Assembly (NCBI GenBank): GCA_027627225.1 | Contig: JAPFQT010000088.1 | Span: 124,001 to 188,000 of the forward strand | Direction of reading: 5' to 3' | From: Congeria kusceri | Lineage: Eukaryota > Mollusca > Bivalvia > Myida > Dreissenidae | DNA: 64,000 nt | Shown: piece by piece, positions 11,221 to 22,800 of the stretch | Position numbering within the stretch: position 1 is the stretch's first letter | Layout of the letters: the number at the start of each line of letters is the position of its first letter | Notes under the pieces: model-generated | What the model saw: the letters and a program-made list of their open reading frames with translations, nothing else | What the model was told of the DNA's origin: nothing | The model's database searches: none | Made by a program: the position numbers and the translations under genes

Positions 11221-14200
11221 TCTTCGGTGTCATTTATAAACATTGAACTAACTGTTTATATTATTTAAACTTGTACGTGATAACTGCGATATTGTTCAGT
11301 GACAAGGTGTTGATATGCAGATAATTATTACATTAATTAACATTAACTGTTAAAATAGCATATACAAATAACCATTTAGCCCGTAAAGTATGGAAGAAAA
11401 GATAGATACCTTAATTGAAGGTATTAAAAAACTTTGATGCTCATGCACAAATTCGCCCCGTGAACAAAAAACAGTTCTTTTGTTACGTCCCTTTGTCCGT
11501 CATTATAAAGCATGTTGAAATATAACTGTATACTTATTAAGGTAATTTTACTGTCAGTAAGTAATGGAACAGGGTAAACTTTTCTCTGCAATTCGTATGC
11601 ATAAATCAAAAACGTCATGATCAGTGTTTCTCTGATTAATTTAAAGGCACTTACAAGGTCTAAAAAGTTAAACTTGTCATCAAGAACATTCCTGCCAAGT
11701 TAGATTTAAAGGCACTAAGCGGTTTCAGAGAAGTTGTTAAATAAATGGTTTACGTCGACGACAGACGATATTAATATGGAAGTCCACTCTTCTGAGTCAG
11801 AAGCTATACCTCATCTTGATTTTCGGTACTAAATTGCTCGTTTATCGCCGTATACTAAAAACAGTTTCACATGGCATCATACCCTTTCTTAAACGAAGAA
11901 ACATAATTCATGAAATGTACTTAATCTGAAATGAGCATATGACAGTTAGGACTAGAATAAACCAAAGTCATAGACACTATTACTCGTAGCCGGTTTATTG
12001 TTCTCGACACAGGCCATCATCTGGCAGGATCAAATGTTGTTTCAGTCACCAATATGTGGCGTATTTAAACATTCCCGAGTATGTTTCCTGGGTAGAACCA
12101 GTACTAAGTGTGAAAGATTCACTACATTACTGTACATTCAATTGATAATTTATAGCAGATTGGAATATGCTTAGGTTTTTGTCATGTGTTTAATGTCTTA
12201 ATTAGATAGAGAGACCTGAAATGTGTGGACTGACACCTGCATATGCTCATAGAAACGAGCATCATGATCGTTAGACTGAGCATCATGCTCTTCATACGGC
12301 CTTGTACTATTTAGCATGATGCTCGGTTTTAACACATGCACAATATTGGCTGATTAATATGTGCGATCAATTGATTTATGTTTGGATATATATCATCACA
12401 CAGCAAAAAACATAAGAACAACTGTAAATCTTACTTGGAATGATATATTTTATGTTTTAAGTGATATGATGGTATGTGATGTTACGTCAATAGCCCAATT
12501 TGTCACATTGACCTCGCATACCATTCTTTTCTTGAAACGTTGGTCATTTTATATAGTCCGCTAACCTGTTTTTGAACAGGGAAACAGGAAAGGTTTTTAA
12601 ATTATTAATTGTTAAACATTGTATAAAATGATCAGCATGTTGTATGCTTGGTAGGGTCTTCCTTTAGTGGTGAACATTATAAATATGGCAGATAAATTGT
12701 CTATAAAAAGTCAACAACAATCAGTGTGTTACAGTATGTCTATTAAAACATAAGAAACCAATACAGAAATATATATAGTACTACACTGCTAGGCACATGC
12801 TCTTTGTTGATTTCAAGAATCACGTGAATATCATGTGACACAAAGTTGCATTACCGTAACATCGTGTGGATAAAATTATCGACTGTAAAATATTGGTGTT
12901 TACAATTCAGTGTGTATTTAAAATACATCAGTTAATGAACTACTGGAAAACAAGTAAAACATATAATTTAAGTGTATGTTAGATATTGCATATCTATTTT
13001 TTACCTTAATGATATTTCTTTCAAATTTAAACTCATAAATATAAATTAACATGAGTTTACCAAAAAGCATGACATACACGTGCTCCGCATACTAACTAGT
13101 GTGAGACCAACGAAACGGCATGTTTATTACGCGTAACGTCTTGTTATATATTGCATACTGAAATATATCATAGAAACTACTTTTTTTAACAAAAAGCAAG
13201 GACGAAGTGTTTGTTGCATGCATATGTGAAACACCCAACTAACATGTTTTTTATCTTTCCAGAAACACACATTTTATTGCATCGTCAAATTATACAATAA
13301 ACTTGAGACAACCCCAAAGGTTACATACTGCTTATCTGATTAAGTTTCCAACATCAGATTCGTCAAAGTTGGAAATGTCTATTACCAATTAAACAATTAA
13401 GCATACAATTCAACATGATCCGTAAGCTATCGGTATAAAGAACCTCTTGTGCGTTGACTTCTGCCCGTCACCAAATTGTTTTTCATTCACAAATAAGCCT
13501 TAATAGTTAAACCAGTGTTGACCAAATATTCACATGTTATCTGTTGAAACTAGTCAGGTCTGGCAAGTAAAACCAGTTATTGATCCTGTTAGGCAAACTA
13601 AATCCTGTTCTTATATTCCCTGTATCACCCATTTCACCACTGATCTTATTTAAACTTGCTAAATTTTAAGTCGAAAGTAATTTAATGTTTGGAGAGGTAG
13701 AAATTGTTAAATAACACTTGGAATTTCAATTTGATCATTACCTTTCATGAAATGAAATCAAAATAAAACTTATTTGTATTCCTTGGTTTACAATTTCAGT
13801 GATTGATTCCTATCGGTCCACTGTAGTCTTGCTCTGATACTTGACAATGTTTTTTGTGAGATTCTGAGGCTGATTTCTGTTGTCATGGTTGTAGATTGGG
13901 GCAAATGCATCTCTCATTTCCAGTTGCAATTCATCTCGTCTTTGTATATAATCTTAAATCTTTGATTATAGAAAACCAAAATCATATCTTAAGTATTGTA
14001 GTAAGAGTACAACCATACAAAAAATTAAAGGGATGCTGCTGAAAACAACAGGACTCTTGGAATTATAGTTTGTAAGAATGCATGACATGGGTTAACTTCT
14101 TAACTTAACTTAACTTCTTAACTTAAGTTAACTTCTGATTTTTAAACTGTCCCTGTTTATCTTAATAAGCATATATGTTCACTATTAATGATAATAGAGC

Positions 14201-14394
14201 TTGTCTACTGTGCCACAGAGGTCAAGGTAACCATTTATTTGTCAGAGTACTGGCTCCGGTTTCTCAAATTCTTCAGCATGTTTTAAAACGATAAGCTTAA
14301 GCTCACCATTTTCATATTTCAATAAAGTGTGCAGTAAAATAAATACTGTTTTCAAGACATATAACAGTTTGAAGTATCGTGTTGTATTTAAGAA
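11221..14394. other. AT-rich intergenic region
   Basis: No exon, RNA gene or long repeat that I can support. Minor points: a cluster of GAGCATCATG / CATGATGCTC inverted motifs at 12257-12327, a stretch GTTTCCTGGGTAGAACCAGT at about 12086 that matches (inverted) the unit of the array at 17.8 kb, and a short TTAACTTAAC run at 14097-14130. Confidence 0.5.
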
Positions 14395-14705
14395 ATATTT
14401 TTCGATTTATCGTAGTTTATTGGCCAATATACAATAATTTGGAGTTCTGATGCATATGAATTAGACCACAAGGGTGTTAGTTCGAGTTGTTTAATGGCCA
14501 CGCATTAGAACGACAAAGAGTTGTTTATTGGCCGATAAACAATGATAATACGAAAGTTATTTTGATTGTAACACCATTTGACATATATTTTTGCAATATT
14601 TAATTGGAACAACTTTTTACTATGCTCCGCTCAGGATCGCGACTTCTTGTTGCGTTGATTATTAGGTAGTTTAACATTGATAATTTTGTTCTTTGTCTAT
14701 AGAAA
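14395..14705 (-). mobile_element. foldback element, copy A
   Basis: This is an inverted copy of the sequences at 26505 and 30515. It shows the paired ATTGGCC motifs at about 14420 and 14530 with GTTCTGATGCAT and CACGCATTAGAAC facing each other between them, then, further right, CTATGCTCCGCTCA and TAGTTTAAC leading to CTTTGTCTATAG, which on the minus strand is the left end of copies B and C. No ORF. Confidence 0.65.
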
Positions 14706-15580
14706 AATTAGCGAGTATCGTGTATAAATAGATAATTACGATAAATGATATATTGTGTTGTAAATTAATTTTAAAATAATAATTTTGATTGATGAAATAA
14801 GAAGTGTAAGGTGGTCATCCTTTGAGAAATTAGACCCAGATGATTACAGACCATAATACTGCATAATACATAATACTGCTATTTCGGAAAGGAATTCACA
14901 CCATTACATACACACTAGATCTGTTTCCTAAAAACAGTGAAAAGTGTTGTTAACTTTGGTTGCCGTTTGCCTATTTCCGCAATATTTTTGTCATTATTCC
15001 CTATGTTTCATTAAACATTTCTGGAGTTTAGCTCAACTTGAAATGATTTCCCAAAGGTGTGTTTATTGTTATCTTTTACTGTATAAGCGAACAACTGGTG
15101 TAAATATCATAATTTTTAGTGGTGGTCAGAATTGGACGGTACCTGTAACCTCTCCATATTGGTGTTTGTATTTTACTCATTTCATTCTGTTTTGATGTAT
15201 TATAAACAGTATTTGCTACTTTGGGGGATTTTTACTTAGAAAAATAACTGTACAGATTCAGGTACTTATTTAAGATGTAAAACATGTGTTTCAAGACTGT
15301 CAGAAATTGTTTTCTTTCATTTAAGTTCAAGTTTGGGTTTGTCAAAAAATCTACCATGCCATTACATACCTGAAACATGCTTATGTTCCGTGCGAAATGT
15401 ATTTTCAATCAATAATAATTGCCATATTCGCATGTTTTGTATACTTACACCAAAATAGTCTTGATTTAGATATGAATCCTGAATTGTTTAGCCAGATTTC
15501 ATATCATTTGACTCGTTTAGACCCTCACAATACTTGTAACTGGTGGAAACTGTTCAGTGTCACTATAGGGGAGAGATTGT
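14706..15580. other. AT-rich, no gene seen
   Basis: Two short ORFs (14944-15195, 15397-15624) lack splice context or recognisable motifs; the second runs into the tRNA-like sequence at 15587 and is not credible. Confidence 0.45.
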
Positions 15581-15586
15581 GTACCT

Positions 15587-15657
15587 GCCAGGTTAGCTCA
15601 GTCGGGAGAGCACTCGCTATGTAAGCGAGAGGTCCCGGGTTCGAGTCCCGGACTGGC
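15587..15657 (+). tRNA. tRNA-Thr(TGT)-like gene or pseudogene
   Basis: The sequence has an intact A box (GGTTAGCTCAGTCGGGAGAG), a perfect 5-bp anticodon stem CTCGC/GCGAG, and a T arm CCGGG-TTCGAGT-CCCGG containing the B box. The anticodon loop TATGTAA places TGT at positions 34-36 (threonine), but position 33, nearly always T, is A. The acceptor stem (GCCAGGT against ACTGGC) has one mismatch or shifted pairing. No T-run follows. It is therefore either a decayed tRNA-Thr or the head of a tRNA-derived SINE; I could not find its 3' body elsewhere in the window. Confidence 0.55.
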
Positions 15658-15764
15658 TGCACAATGTTCTCACCCTGTGACACCGAAGCATTTAATACTG
15701 CATCATGCAATTGTTGTTTTATATGTTGTGAGTGAAACGGATTATCATTGTGCATTCTAAGTTC

Positions 15765-16555
15765 TAACTAAGTTCTTTTCAATTTTCTAATATGTTGTTA
15801 TTCTTTTAAAAAAAGATTAAAAATGTGTAAGAAAATGTGCCCACAGACTGAACTGGTTTTAACATAGCCAAAGGAAGATAACTTACTCTGGGCAGAAGAA
15901 TTGAACATTTTACCCCGTGACAGATAGACTTGCACAGTGATGAGTTTGAACAAATAACACGTTCTTATTGTAGAGCTTTGTACAACTATTTGATATCAGA
16001 TAAGTGTTAAAATGAAACTGATTTAACACCACATTTGTGAGTAAAATAATCCTTTGTTGTTTAAGGGTGTAATTCACATAACCTTTTATATTATTTAACA
16101 TATGTAAGATATTGAGAATGTAAATTGAATATCCAACATGAATATATAACACTGATGCATATGTTGATTTGGTTTATAAATGAACAGTCTCATTTCTTCA
16201 TAGATCGTTATTCTGCATACATTTAATATTAATTTTTGATATTATTGAAATAAAAGTCTTCAAGTCTTCCTATTGATATTCGTATTGATATTTTTTCAAT
16301 TTTTTGTCACAGATTCCCAAAATAAAAGAGCATTGTATACAAGGGAGCAAAATAACACTGCAGACCTAGAAATATACTGTAAAAAAACATTCGTTTATGA
16401 GTAATCATCACTTGAAATTAATAAAATTATAAAGCGTTTTTAACGCTAAACGATGGAATAATTTGGAGTGTTTCTGTTGTGTTCGTTGGAACTGCTGACA
16501 TCACGTGGAACACTTACATAAAGTAAATAATGCAATATGTGTGAAGTAATGAGTG
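15765..16555. other. AT-rich spacer with a recurring short motif
   Basis: No gene seen. At 16308-16383 a stretch starting GTCACAGATTCCCAAAATAA resembles 63891-63960 (GTCACAGAATCCAGAAAACA, then a shared CATTGTA..AAGGGAG..ATAACAC series), so both are fragments of one interspersed repeat. Confidence 0.4.
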
Positions 16556-16558
16556 GGA

Positions 16559-16623
16559 ATGGCCGAGTGGTTAAGGTGGTAGCCTTTTAATCCGGACGTC
16601 CCGGGTTCGAACCCCAGTTGGAC
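16559..16623 (+). ncRNA. tRNA-derived pol III unit (Leu/Ser-like head)
   Basis: It carries a type 2 internal promoter: A box TGGCCGAGTGG and B box GGTTCGAACCC, with T-runs from 16627 that could stop pol III. The D arm (GGCCGAGTGGTTAAGG) is of the class II (leucine/serine) kind. I could not fold a regular anticodon stem or acceptor stem, so this is a tRNA pseudogene or SINE head rather than a working tRNA. Confidence 0.45.
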
Positions 16624-16639
16624 CAATTTTTTTATTGTC

Positions 16640-17779
16640 TTTTTTTTTTCTAAATACTTATCTTGTTATTATACTTGAGCTTTTTTTTATGCTTAAATCT
16701 GTAAAGTTAAGACATTTAATGGCATACTTTAAAGTATGCGGAAGTCCCTTTAACCGTGCCTTTAACGGTTGACATTTCATCAACTGTATTAAGCAATTAC
16801 AACTCACGCCTGATTGATCCTAAATTATTTCATGAAATATTTTCGTGGCGACACAAAAAACTTGCGAAATACTATTAAATGCTATAACGGGCATCTTGTA
16901 AGATAAATTGGATTTTTTCTCTTCTTCTGCATATGTGAACGGTTTTATTATAACACTTAATTTGATAAACACATTTTTGTGAATGACATGTTATAAAAAA
17001 ACGACTGATATGATTTTATGAGCGAAGCAAAACATAAATGCGCATGAAAGTGTGTCCTAAATTTACGCTTTCAACATAATACATATCTGTTTCGCGCATT
17101 TTAAAATATTTTCACTTAAGTTCTGATTTGTGTAAACTACATACAAATGAGTAAATCCAATTACAACTAAGTAAATAGTCGTTTATAATCATTCGATTAT
17201 CAGTGAACAATAAGCTGAATTTAATGCGTACATGTCGGTTTTATATGCCAATGGTGAAGAACAATTTGTTCAGAGCCATTTAGAGGCAATGTATTTTACA
17301 TATTGTGTATGGTAATGTCGGTTTTATATGCCAGGGAGAAACTATTGGGCATAATGGTATATTGTACTCACATATGGAACGAGGGTTTTAAATATTTCAC
17401 GAGCAAATTATTGGTAGAATACATTTGCTAGGTTATTTCTCAGAAAATAATTAAATTGAATCCGTTAATACGGGTTATCTCGCACTTAGTTAAAAAACTA
17501 CTGCGGATAATGTTTATATAATGCTGAACACAACTCTTTTGGCCTTAGATGTATCTATAATTAACATATTTAGTGTTTTCTATTTCCAAAAATGGGTTAC
17601 TGCGTAAAAACATAATATACCGGTAATCAGTCATTATGGTTTGTTTCCATTAACTAAGAGGGAATTTGTTGCTGTCAATGTCCTCCCTCATTTATGGAAC
17701 CCCTCAATTAAGATGGTTACCATGCGTTTTTTCCCTATTTAGCGTGGCTTTACAATTGCCATTACCTGCTAACCAAATT
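16640..17779. other. AT-rich, no gene seen
   Basis: Only short chance ORFs. The phrase TGTCGGTTTTATATGCCA occurs twice (about 17232 and 17316), a small local duplication. Confidence 0.45.
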
Positions 17780-18260
17780 ACTAAGTACTTGTTCAACCCA
17801 TGAAATGGCCTTTCTCACATACATCAAGTACTGGTTCTACATAAGGAATGGACTTTCTCACATACACCAAGTACTGGTTCTACCTAGGAAACAGACTTTC
17901 TCAAGTATTGGTTCTTAACCGGGAATGGACTTTCTAACACACATTAAGTAGTGGTTCAACCCAGGAAATGGACTTTCTCAAAAACAGCAAAAACAATTTA
18001 ACCTAAGGATTGGATTTTCTCATATACAGTTACACCAAGAACTGGTTCTACCCAAGAATTGCTCTTTCTGTTGTACACCATTTAACTTTCTCACATACAA
18101 CATGTAATGTTTCTACCCATGGAATAGACTTGCTCACATTCACCAAGAACTGGTTCTGTCCAGTGAATGGACCTTCTCACATACACCTAGTATTGGTTCT
18201 ACCCATGAAATATACTTTCTCACAAATACCAAGAACTAGTTATATGCAGGGAATATTACT
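17780..18260 (+). repeat. degenerate ~44-bp tandem array
   Basis: About ten diverged units contain GGACTTTCTCACATACACC-AAGTACTGGTTCTACC-CAGGAAAT. Single copies of the same unit occur elsewhere (49437-49480; inverted near 12086 and 23485), so a dispersed repeat has been expanded here in tandem. The 88-codon ORF at 18010-18276 is only the translated array. Confidence 0.65.
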
Positions 18261-18460
18261 GGGATCTAAAATGTGACTGAAGTCTATTTCCCCTGTACCT
18301 CGAATCAGTCGGCGTGTCAAATTCACTTATGTTGGGAATCGCTTTCAGTTTAAAGTCCCGTATATGCCTGCGGCTCCCCCCCTCTCCTGAACATTCAATT
18401 TGTATAGAAATATGAATATGTAATGCAATTATTATAGCTATAGATCGCTGACGCTAAGAA

Positions 18461-20651
18461 CAATTGATGTAAGCTATACAGACATGTGGTATTCCATTCT
18501 TCAACTACACCATTTCCCAGTTCTACAATTGATGTAAGCTATACAGACATATGGTATTCCATTCTTCAACTACAGCATTCCCCCGTTCTACAGTTGATGT
18601 AAGCTATACAGACATGTGGTATTCCATTCTTCAACTACAGCATTCCCCAGTTCTACAATTTATGTAAGCTATACAGACATGTGATATTCCATTCTTCAAC
18701 TACACCATTCCCCAGTTCTACAATTGATGTAAGCTATACAGACATATGGTATTCCATTCTTCAACTACAGCATTCCCCCGTTCTACAGTTGATGTAAGCT
18801 ATACATACATGTGGTATTCCATTCTTCAACTACAGCATTCCCCAGCTCTACAATTGATGTAAGGTATACAGACATGTGGTATTCCATTCTTCAACTACAG
18901 AATTCCCCAGTTCTACAATTGATGTAAGCTATACAGACATCTGGTATTCCATTCTTCAACTACACCATTCCCCAGTTCTGCAATTGATGTAAGCTATACA
19001 GACATGTGGCTTTCCATTCTTCAACTACACCATTCCCCAGTTCTACAATTGATGTAAGCTATACAGACATGTGGTCTTCCATTCTTCAACTACACCATTC
19101 CCCAGTTCTACAATTGATGTAAGTTATACACACGTGTGGTCTTCCATTCTTCAACTACAGCATTCCCCAGTTCTACAATTGATGTAAGCTATACCGACAT
19201 GTGGTATTCCATTCTTCAACTACAGCATTCCCCAGTTCTACAATTGATGTAAGCTATACAGACATGTGGTCTTCCATTCTTCAACTACAGCATTCCCCAG
19301 TTCTACAATTGATGTAAGCTATACAGACATGTGGTATTCCATTCTTCAACTACAGCATTCCCCAGTTCTACAATTGATGTAAGCTATACAGACATGTGGT
19401 CTTCCATTCTTCAACTACAGCATTCCCCAGTTCTACAATTGATGTAAGCTATACAGATATGTGGTCTTCCATTCTTCAACTATATCATTCCCCAGTTCTA
19501 CAATTGATGTAAGCTATACAGATGTGTGGTCTTCCATTCTACACCATTCCCCAGTTCTACAATTGATGTAAGCTATACAGACATGTGGTCTTCCATTCTA
19601 CAACTACAGCATTCCCCAGTTCTACAATTGATGTAAGCTATACAGACGTGTGGTCTTCCATTCTTCAACTACAGCATTCCCCAGTTCTACAATTGATGTA
19701 AGCTATACAGACATGTGGCCTTCCATTCTTCAACTACACCATTCCCCAGTTCTGCAATTGATGTAAGCTATACAGACGTGTGGTCTTCCATTCTTAAACT
19801 ACAGCATTCCCCAGTTCTACAATTGATGTAAGCTATACAGACATGTGGCCTTCCATTCTTAAACTACACCATTCCCCAGTTCTACAATTGATGTAAGCTA
19901 TACAGACGTGTGGTTTTCCATTCTTCAACTACACCATTTCCCAGTTCTACAATTGATGTAAGCTATACACACGTGTGGTCTTCCATTCTTCAACTACAGC
20001 ATTCCCCAGTTCTACAATTGATGTAAGCTATACAGACGTGTGGTCTTCCATTCTTCAACTACAGCATTCCCCAGTTCTACAATTGATGTAAGCTATACAC
20101 ACGTGTGGTCTTCCATTCTTCAACTACAGCATTCCCCAGTTCTACAATTGATGTAAGCTATACACACGTGTGGTCTTCCATTCTTCAACTACAGCATTCC
20201 CCAGTTCTACAATTGATGTAAGCTATACACACGTGTGGTCTTCCATTCTTCAACTACAGCATTCCCTAGTTCTACAATTGATGTAAGCTATACACACGTG
20301 TGGTCTTCCATTCTTCAACTATATCATTCCCCAGTTCTACAATTGATGTAAGCTATACAGATGTGTGGTCTTCCATTCTACACCATTCCCCAGTTCTACA
20401 ATTGATGTAAGCTATACAGACATGTGGTTTTCCATTCTTCAACTACAGCATTCCCCAGTTCTACAATTGATGTAAGCTATACAGACGTGTGGTCTTCCAT
20501 TCTTCAACTACAGCATTCCCCAGTTCTACAATTGATGTAAGCTATGCACACATGTGGTCTTCCATTATACAGCATTCCCCAGTTCTACAATTGATGTAAG
20601 CTATACAGACATGTGGTCTTCCATTCTTCAACTACACAATTTCCCAGTTCT
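18461..20651 (+). repeat. 65-bp satellite, about 34 copies
   Basis: The unit includes CAATTGATGTAAGCTATACA, a variable CATGTGG/CGTGTGG, CCATTCTTCAACTACA and CATTCCCCAGTTCTA. Variants A/G at 'aca[tc]g', 'ggtatt/ggtctt' and 'acacacgtgtgg' form blocks, and a shortened unit lacking the TTCAACTA part appears at about 19535 and 20375, 840 bp apart in the same variant context, showing a higher-order repeat of about 13 units. Confidence 0.95.
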
Positions 20652-20698
20652 TGGACAGTGTGTCAATATGCGATATTAGTGTTAACCAATGAAGCACT

Positions 20699-20971
20699 GT
20701 AGGACCATATTTTTCACAAATTATTTGTTTCACATCTGTGGAAAAATAGGATCTCATTCTTCACCGGTGAGATAATTTATATTTTATTCTTTACACATCC
20801 CATTTGTATTCATCACATTTTCTGTGAAGATTGTGATTGCATCCAGTTTTTGATATGCAGTTCAATTATATTCTTCTGTGATCCTCGCACTTAAAAATCT
20901 CATTATTCGCACTTAAAAATGTGACAAATGAGATCCTATTCTTCACAGGTGTGCGAAAAATGTGATCCTAC
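20699..20971. mobile_element. 273-bp MITE with 8-bp target duplication
   Basis: The element starts GTAGGACCATATTTTTCACA and ends with the inverted counterpart TGTGATCCTAC; the terminal inverted repeats stay recognisable for about 60 bp (both include ATAGGATCTCATT). It is bounded by GAAGCACT (20691-20698) and AAAGCACT (20972-20979), an 8-bp target site duplication with one mismatch. An 8-bp duplication is typical of hAT-superfamily non-autonomous elements; the assignment is inference. It lies 48 bp after the 65-bp satellite. Confidence 0.75.
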
Positions 20972-21349
20972 AAAGCACTCTTATTTCGTTTTTTTCCATA
21001 ATGAAGATCAGGCACAATCACTTGGAGCAATCCATTGCTACTTGGGAAGTTGTTAAGCGTGAAATGTTCGACAACGAAGGCCACAATTCTTATAATACTT
21101 AAGCTTCAGCACTGGTTTTCGTGTATCCAATTTTCGTTATTTCTATCGATGTTTTCAATATATATGTAATTTTAATGCATGAAAGATTTATTGGAGAATC
21201 TGGCTATTTTGTTTATTACGTGTATATGCGTCTGTATTTCTGCGATATGCCACTTTAAATTACTCTTAAGTTATGTTACAGACTACGCCTAACTCCCGCC
21301 AAGTTAACACTTCACGTGCATCGCGTGCAATTGTGCTTTAACCCAAAAT

Positions 21350-21358
21350 TATATAAAA
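21350..21358 (+). promoter_or_regulatory. TATA box TATATAAAA
   Basis: A consensus TATA element is followed 23-31 bp downstream by AGCAGTCGTTTGAGC, where a CAGT initiator-like motif starts at 21373. The downstream sequence is less AT-rich than its surroundings and leads to the Asp-rich ORF and to good donors (AG|GTAAGT at 22142, GTAAGT at 22392). This is the best core promoter in the window; the transcript is not defined. Confidence 0.4.
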
Positions 21359-21775
21359 TCCAGTCAGGCTAGCAGTCGTTTGAGCTGTGTCATTCTGTTT
21401 CCGATCTTCAAGGTTTGACCAAGGTGGTTTCAGCCGCTCAGAAAGTCAGGAATTTATTGTGGGACACAGATGTCTTGTGAATCGAACTGTCTCAATTCAC
21501 GGTGTTCGTCGGGGTTTGAAACACTGTGAATTGAACTATTTGCGTGACGAAAACTAAATATTAACACCTTTGGAATTTAAGAATATCGATTTTAATTCAC
21601 AAGTGATCGTAGAAATTTATACTTTCACGAGTGTCACAGTGATCTGTTTTTCAAATGTTTGAATGTGTTCAATAGTTGGCATCTTAGTGATAGTCATCGT
21701 CGGTATATATTCCGTTACCTTTACCACATTATTGATCAAGAAGCGTATCTGAGCGAACGCGGAGTCCGACGACGA

Positions 21776-22000
21776 ATGAATACATATCGCATGCATCTGA
21801 TGATGACGATGGCATTAAATGCAACGATGATGATAATAATGATGATTTATTACGTTCATGATGATGACAATGAGGACGAAAATCATCACGACGATAGAAA
21901 TGATGATGATGATGACGATGATGACAATGATGATCATGACGACGACGATGATGATGATCACGATGATAGAGATGATGAAAGCATGACACAGCGCCTTTAA
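21776..22000 (+). CDS. Asp/His-rich low-complexity ORF, doubtful
   Basis: The frame is open from about 21659; the first ATG is at 21776 and gives 74 codons ending in TAA at 21998. After a Met-rich start, the C-terminal half is a run of aspartate with scattered His, Asn, Glu and Arg, encoded by a degenerate GAT/GAC microsatellite (21830-21980). Acidic Asp-rich proteins are known in molluscan shell matrix, but there is no visible signal peptide, and the opposite strand is equally open because of the trinucleotide repeat. It is downstream of a TATA box. It may simply be a microsatellite inside a 5' exon; the AG|GTAAGT donor at 22142 is beyond the stop. Confidence 0.25.
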   Translation: MNTYRMHLMMTMALNATMMIIMMIYYVHDDDNEDENHHDDRNDDDDDDDDNDDHDDDDDDDHDDRDDESMTQRL

Positions 22001-22555
22001 CTTTGGCAAGGCCAGATTATATGTTCTATTGTTATAATCCAATTGAAACTGCACGATACTTCACAAATTTAAAAACCAATTAAAGTTTATGTACGACATG
22101 TATGGTGTGTAATTCTAAACTTGCAAAATGTGATCGTTTAGGTAAGTGCTTGCATTTTTACGTATTTATTGACTTAAATTTGTAATTTGTTTAAGCACGT
22201 GCATAATTATATATGTCTAAACAGTGCTCCAAGTATAAGTGTAAGCAGTGTGGAAAATTGCAAATAACGTGTTTTCTTGTGACGATTGCGATATGGAGAT
22301 ATTTGTTATTAATAATTCTAACTATTTGTGAGCGTGAAACTTCAAACTTGGCAAGAACGTGGACTGTGTCGGGAAGTTGAAGCCAGCAAAAGTAAGTGAC
22401 GTTTAGTTTTATATGAAAATATACCTAAATATGTAGATCTAGGACAAGTTTTAAAGTTTTTTTTTTCATTTGTTTGTCGGGGTTGTCAATACAATATATA
22501 GGAAATAAAATAATGAAGTTGTTTTTCACAACCATATATTTCGTTATGAATGTAC
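22001..22555 (+). other. possible transcribed region with splice signals
   Basis: Two strong donors are seen, TTTAG|GTAAGT (exon end 22141) and AAAA|GTAAGT (exon end 22391). The 59-bp stretch before the second donor (22333-22391) has an acceptor-like tgtgag and one open frame (VKLQTWQERGLCREVEASK), but its phase does not fit the exon at 23844, so I do not join them. Confidence 0.25.
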
Positions 22556-22800
22556 GAGGGTTGTTCAAAAATAAATATCACTGAGGCAATAACGTTAACA
22601 TCTTTTAATTCACATATATATACACAATACATCGGAACATTTCCTGTATATACAGTGAAAATTTCAATGAAATAAAATAATATATTAAATTTCTATGACA
22701 ATTACAACAGTGTGTGCGCAAGCCGGCGCACGAGAACAGAAAAGGTATTGACGTTATCGACGTCACAAACGCTCCGAACTTTGCCAATGTTCACACTTTC
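22556..22800 (-). mobile_element. possible mariner-type MITE fragment
   Basis: The stretch TACGAGGGTTGTTCAAAAAT resembles the terminal repeats of mariner-like transposons, and the following 240 bp has no ORF of transposase type but a CpG-bearing TTATCGACGTCACAAACGCT stretch. I cannot find the opposite terminal repeat, so limits and class are uncertain. Confidence 0.3.

Noticed and set aside
12257..12327. Cluster of GAGCATCATG and its complement as an operator-like site
   Set aside because: Three short inverted motifs in AT-rich intergenic DNA with no gene nearby; chance or a small repeat cannot be excluded.
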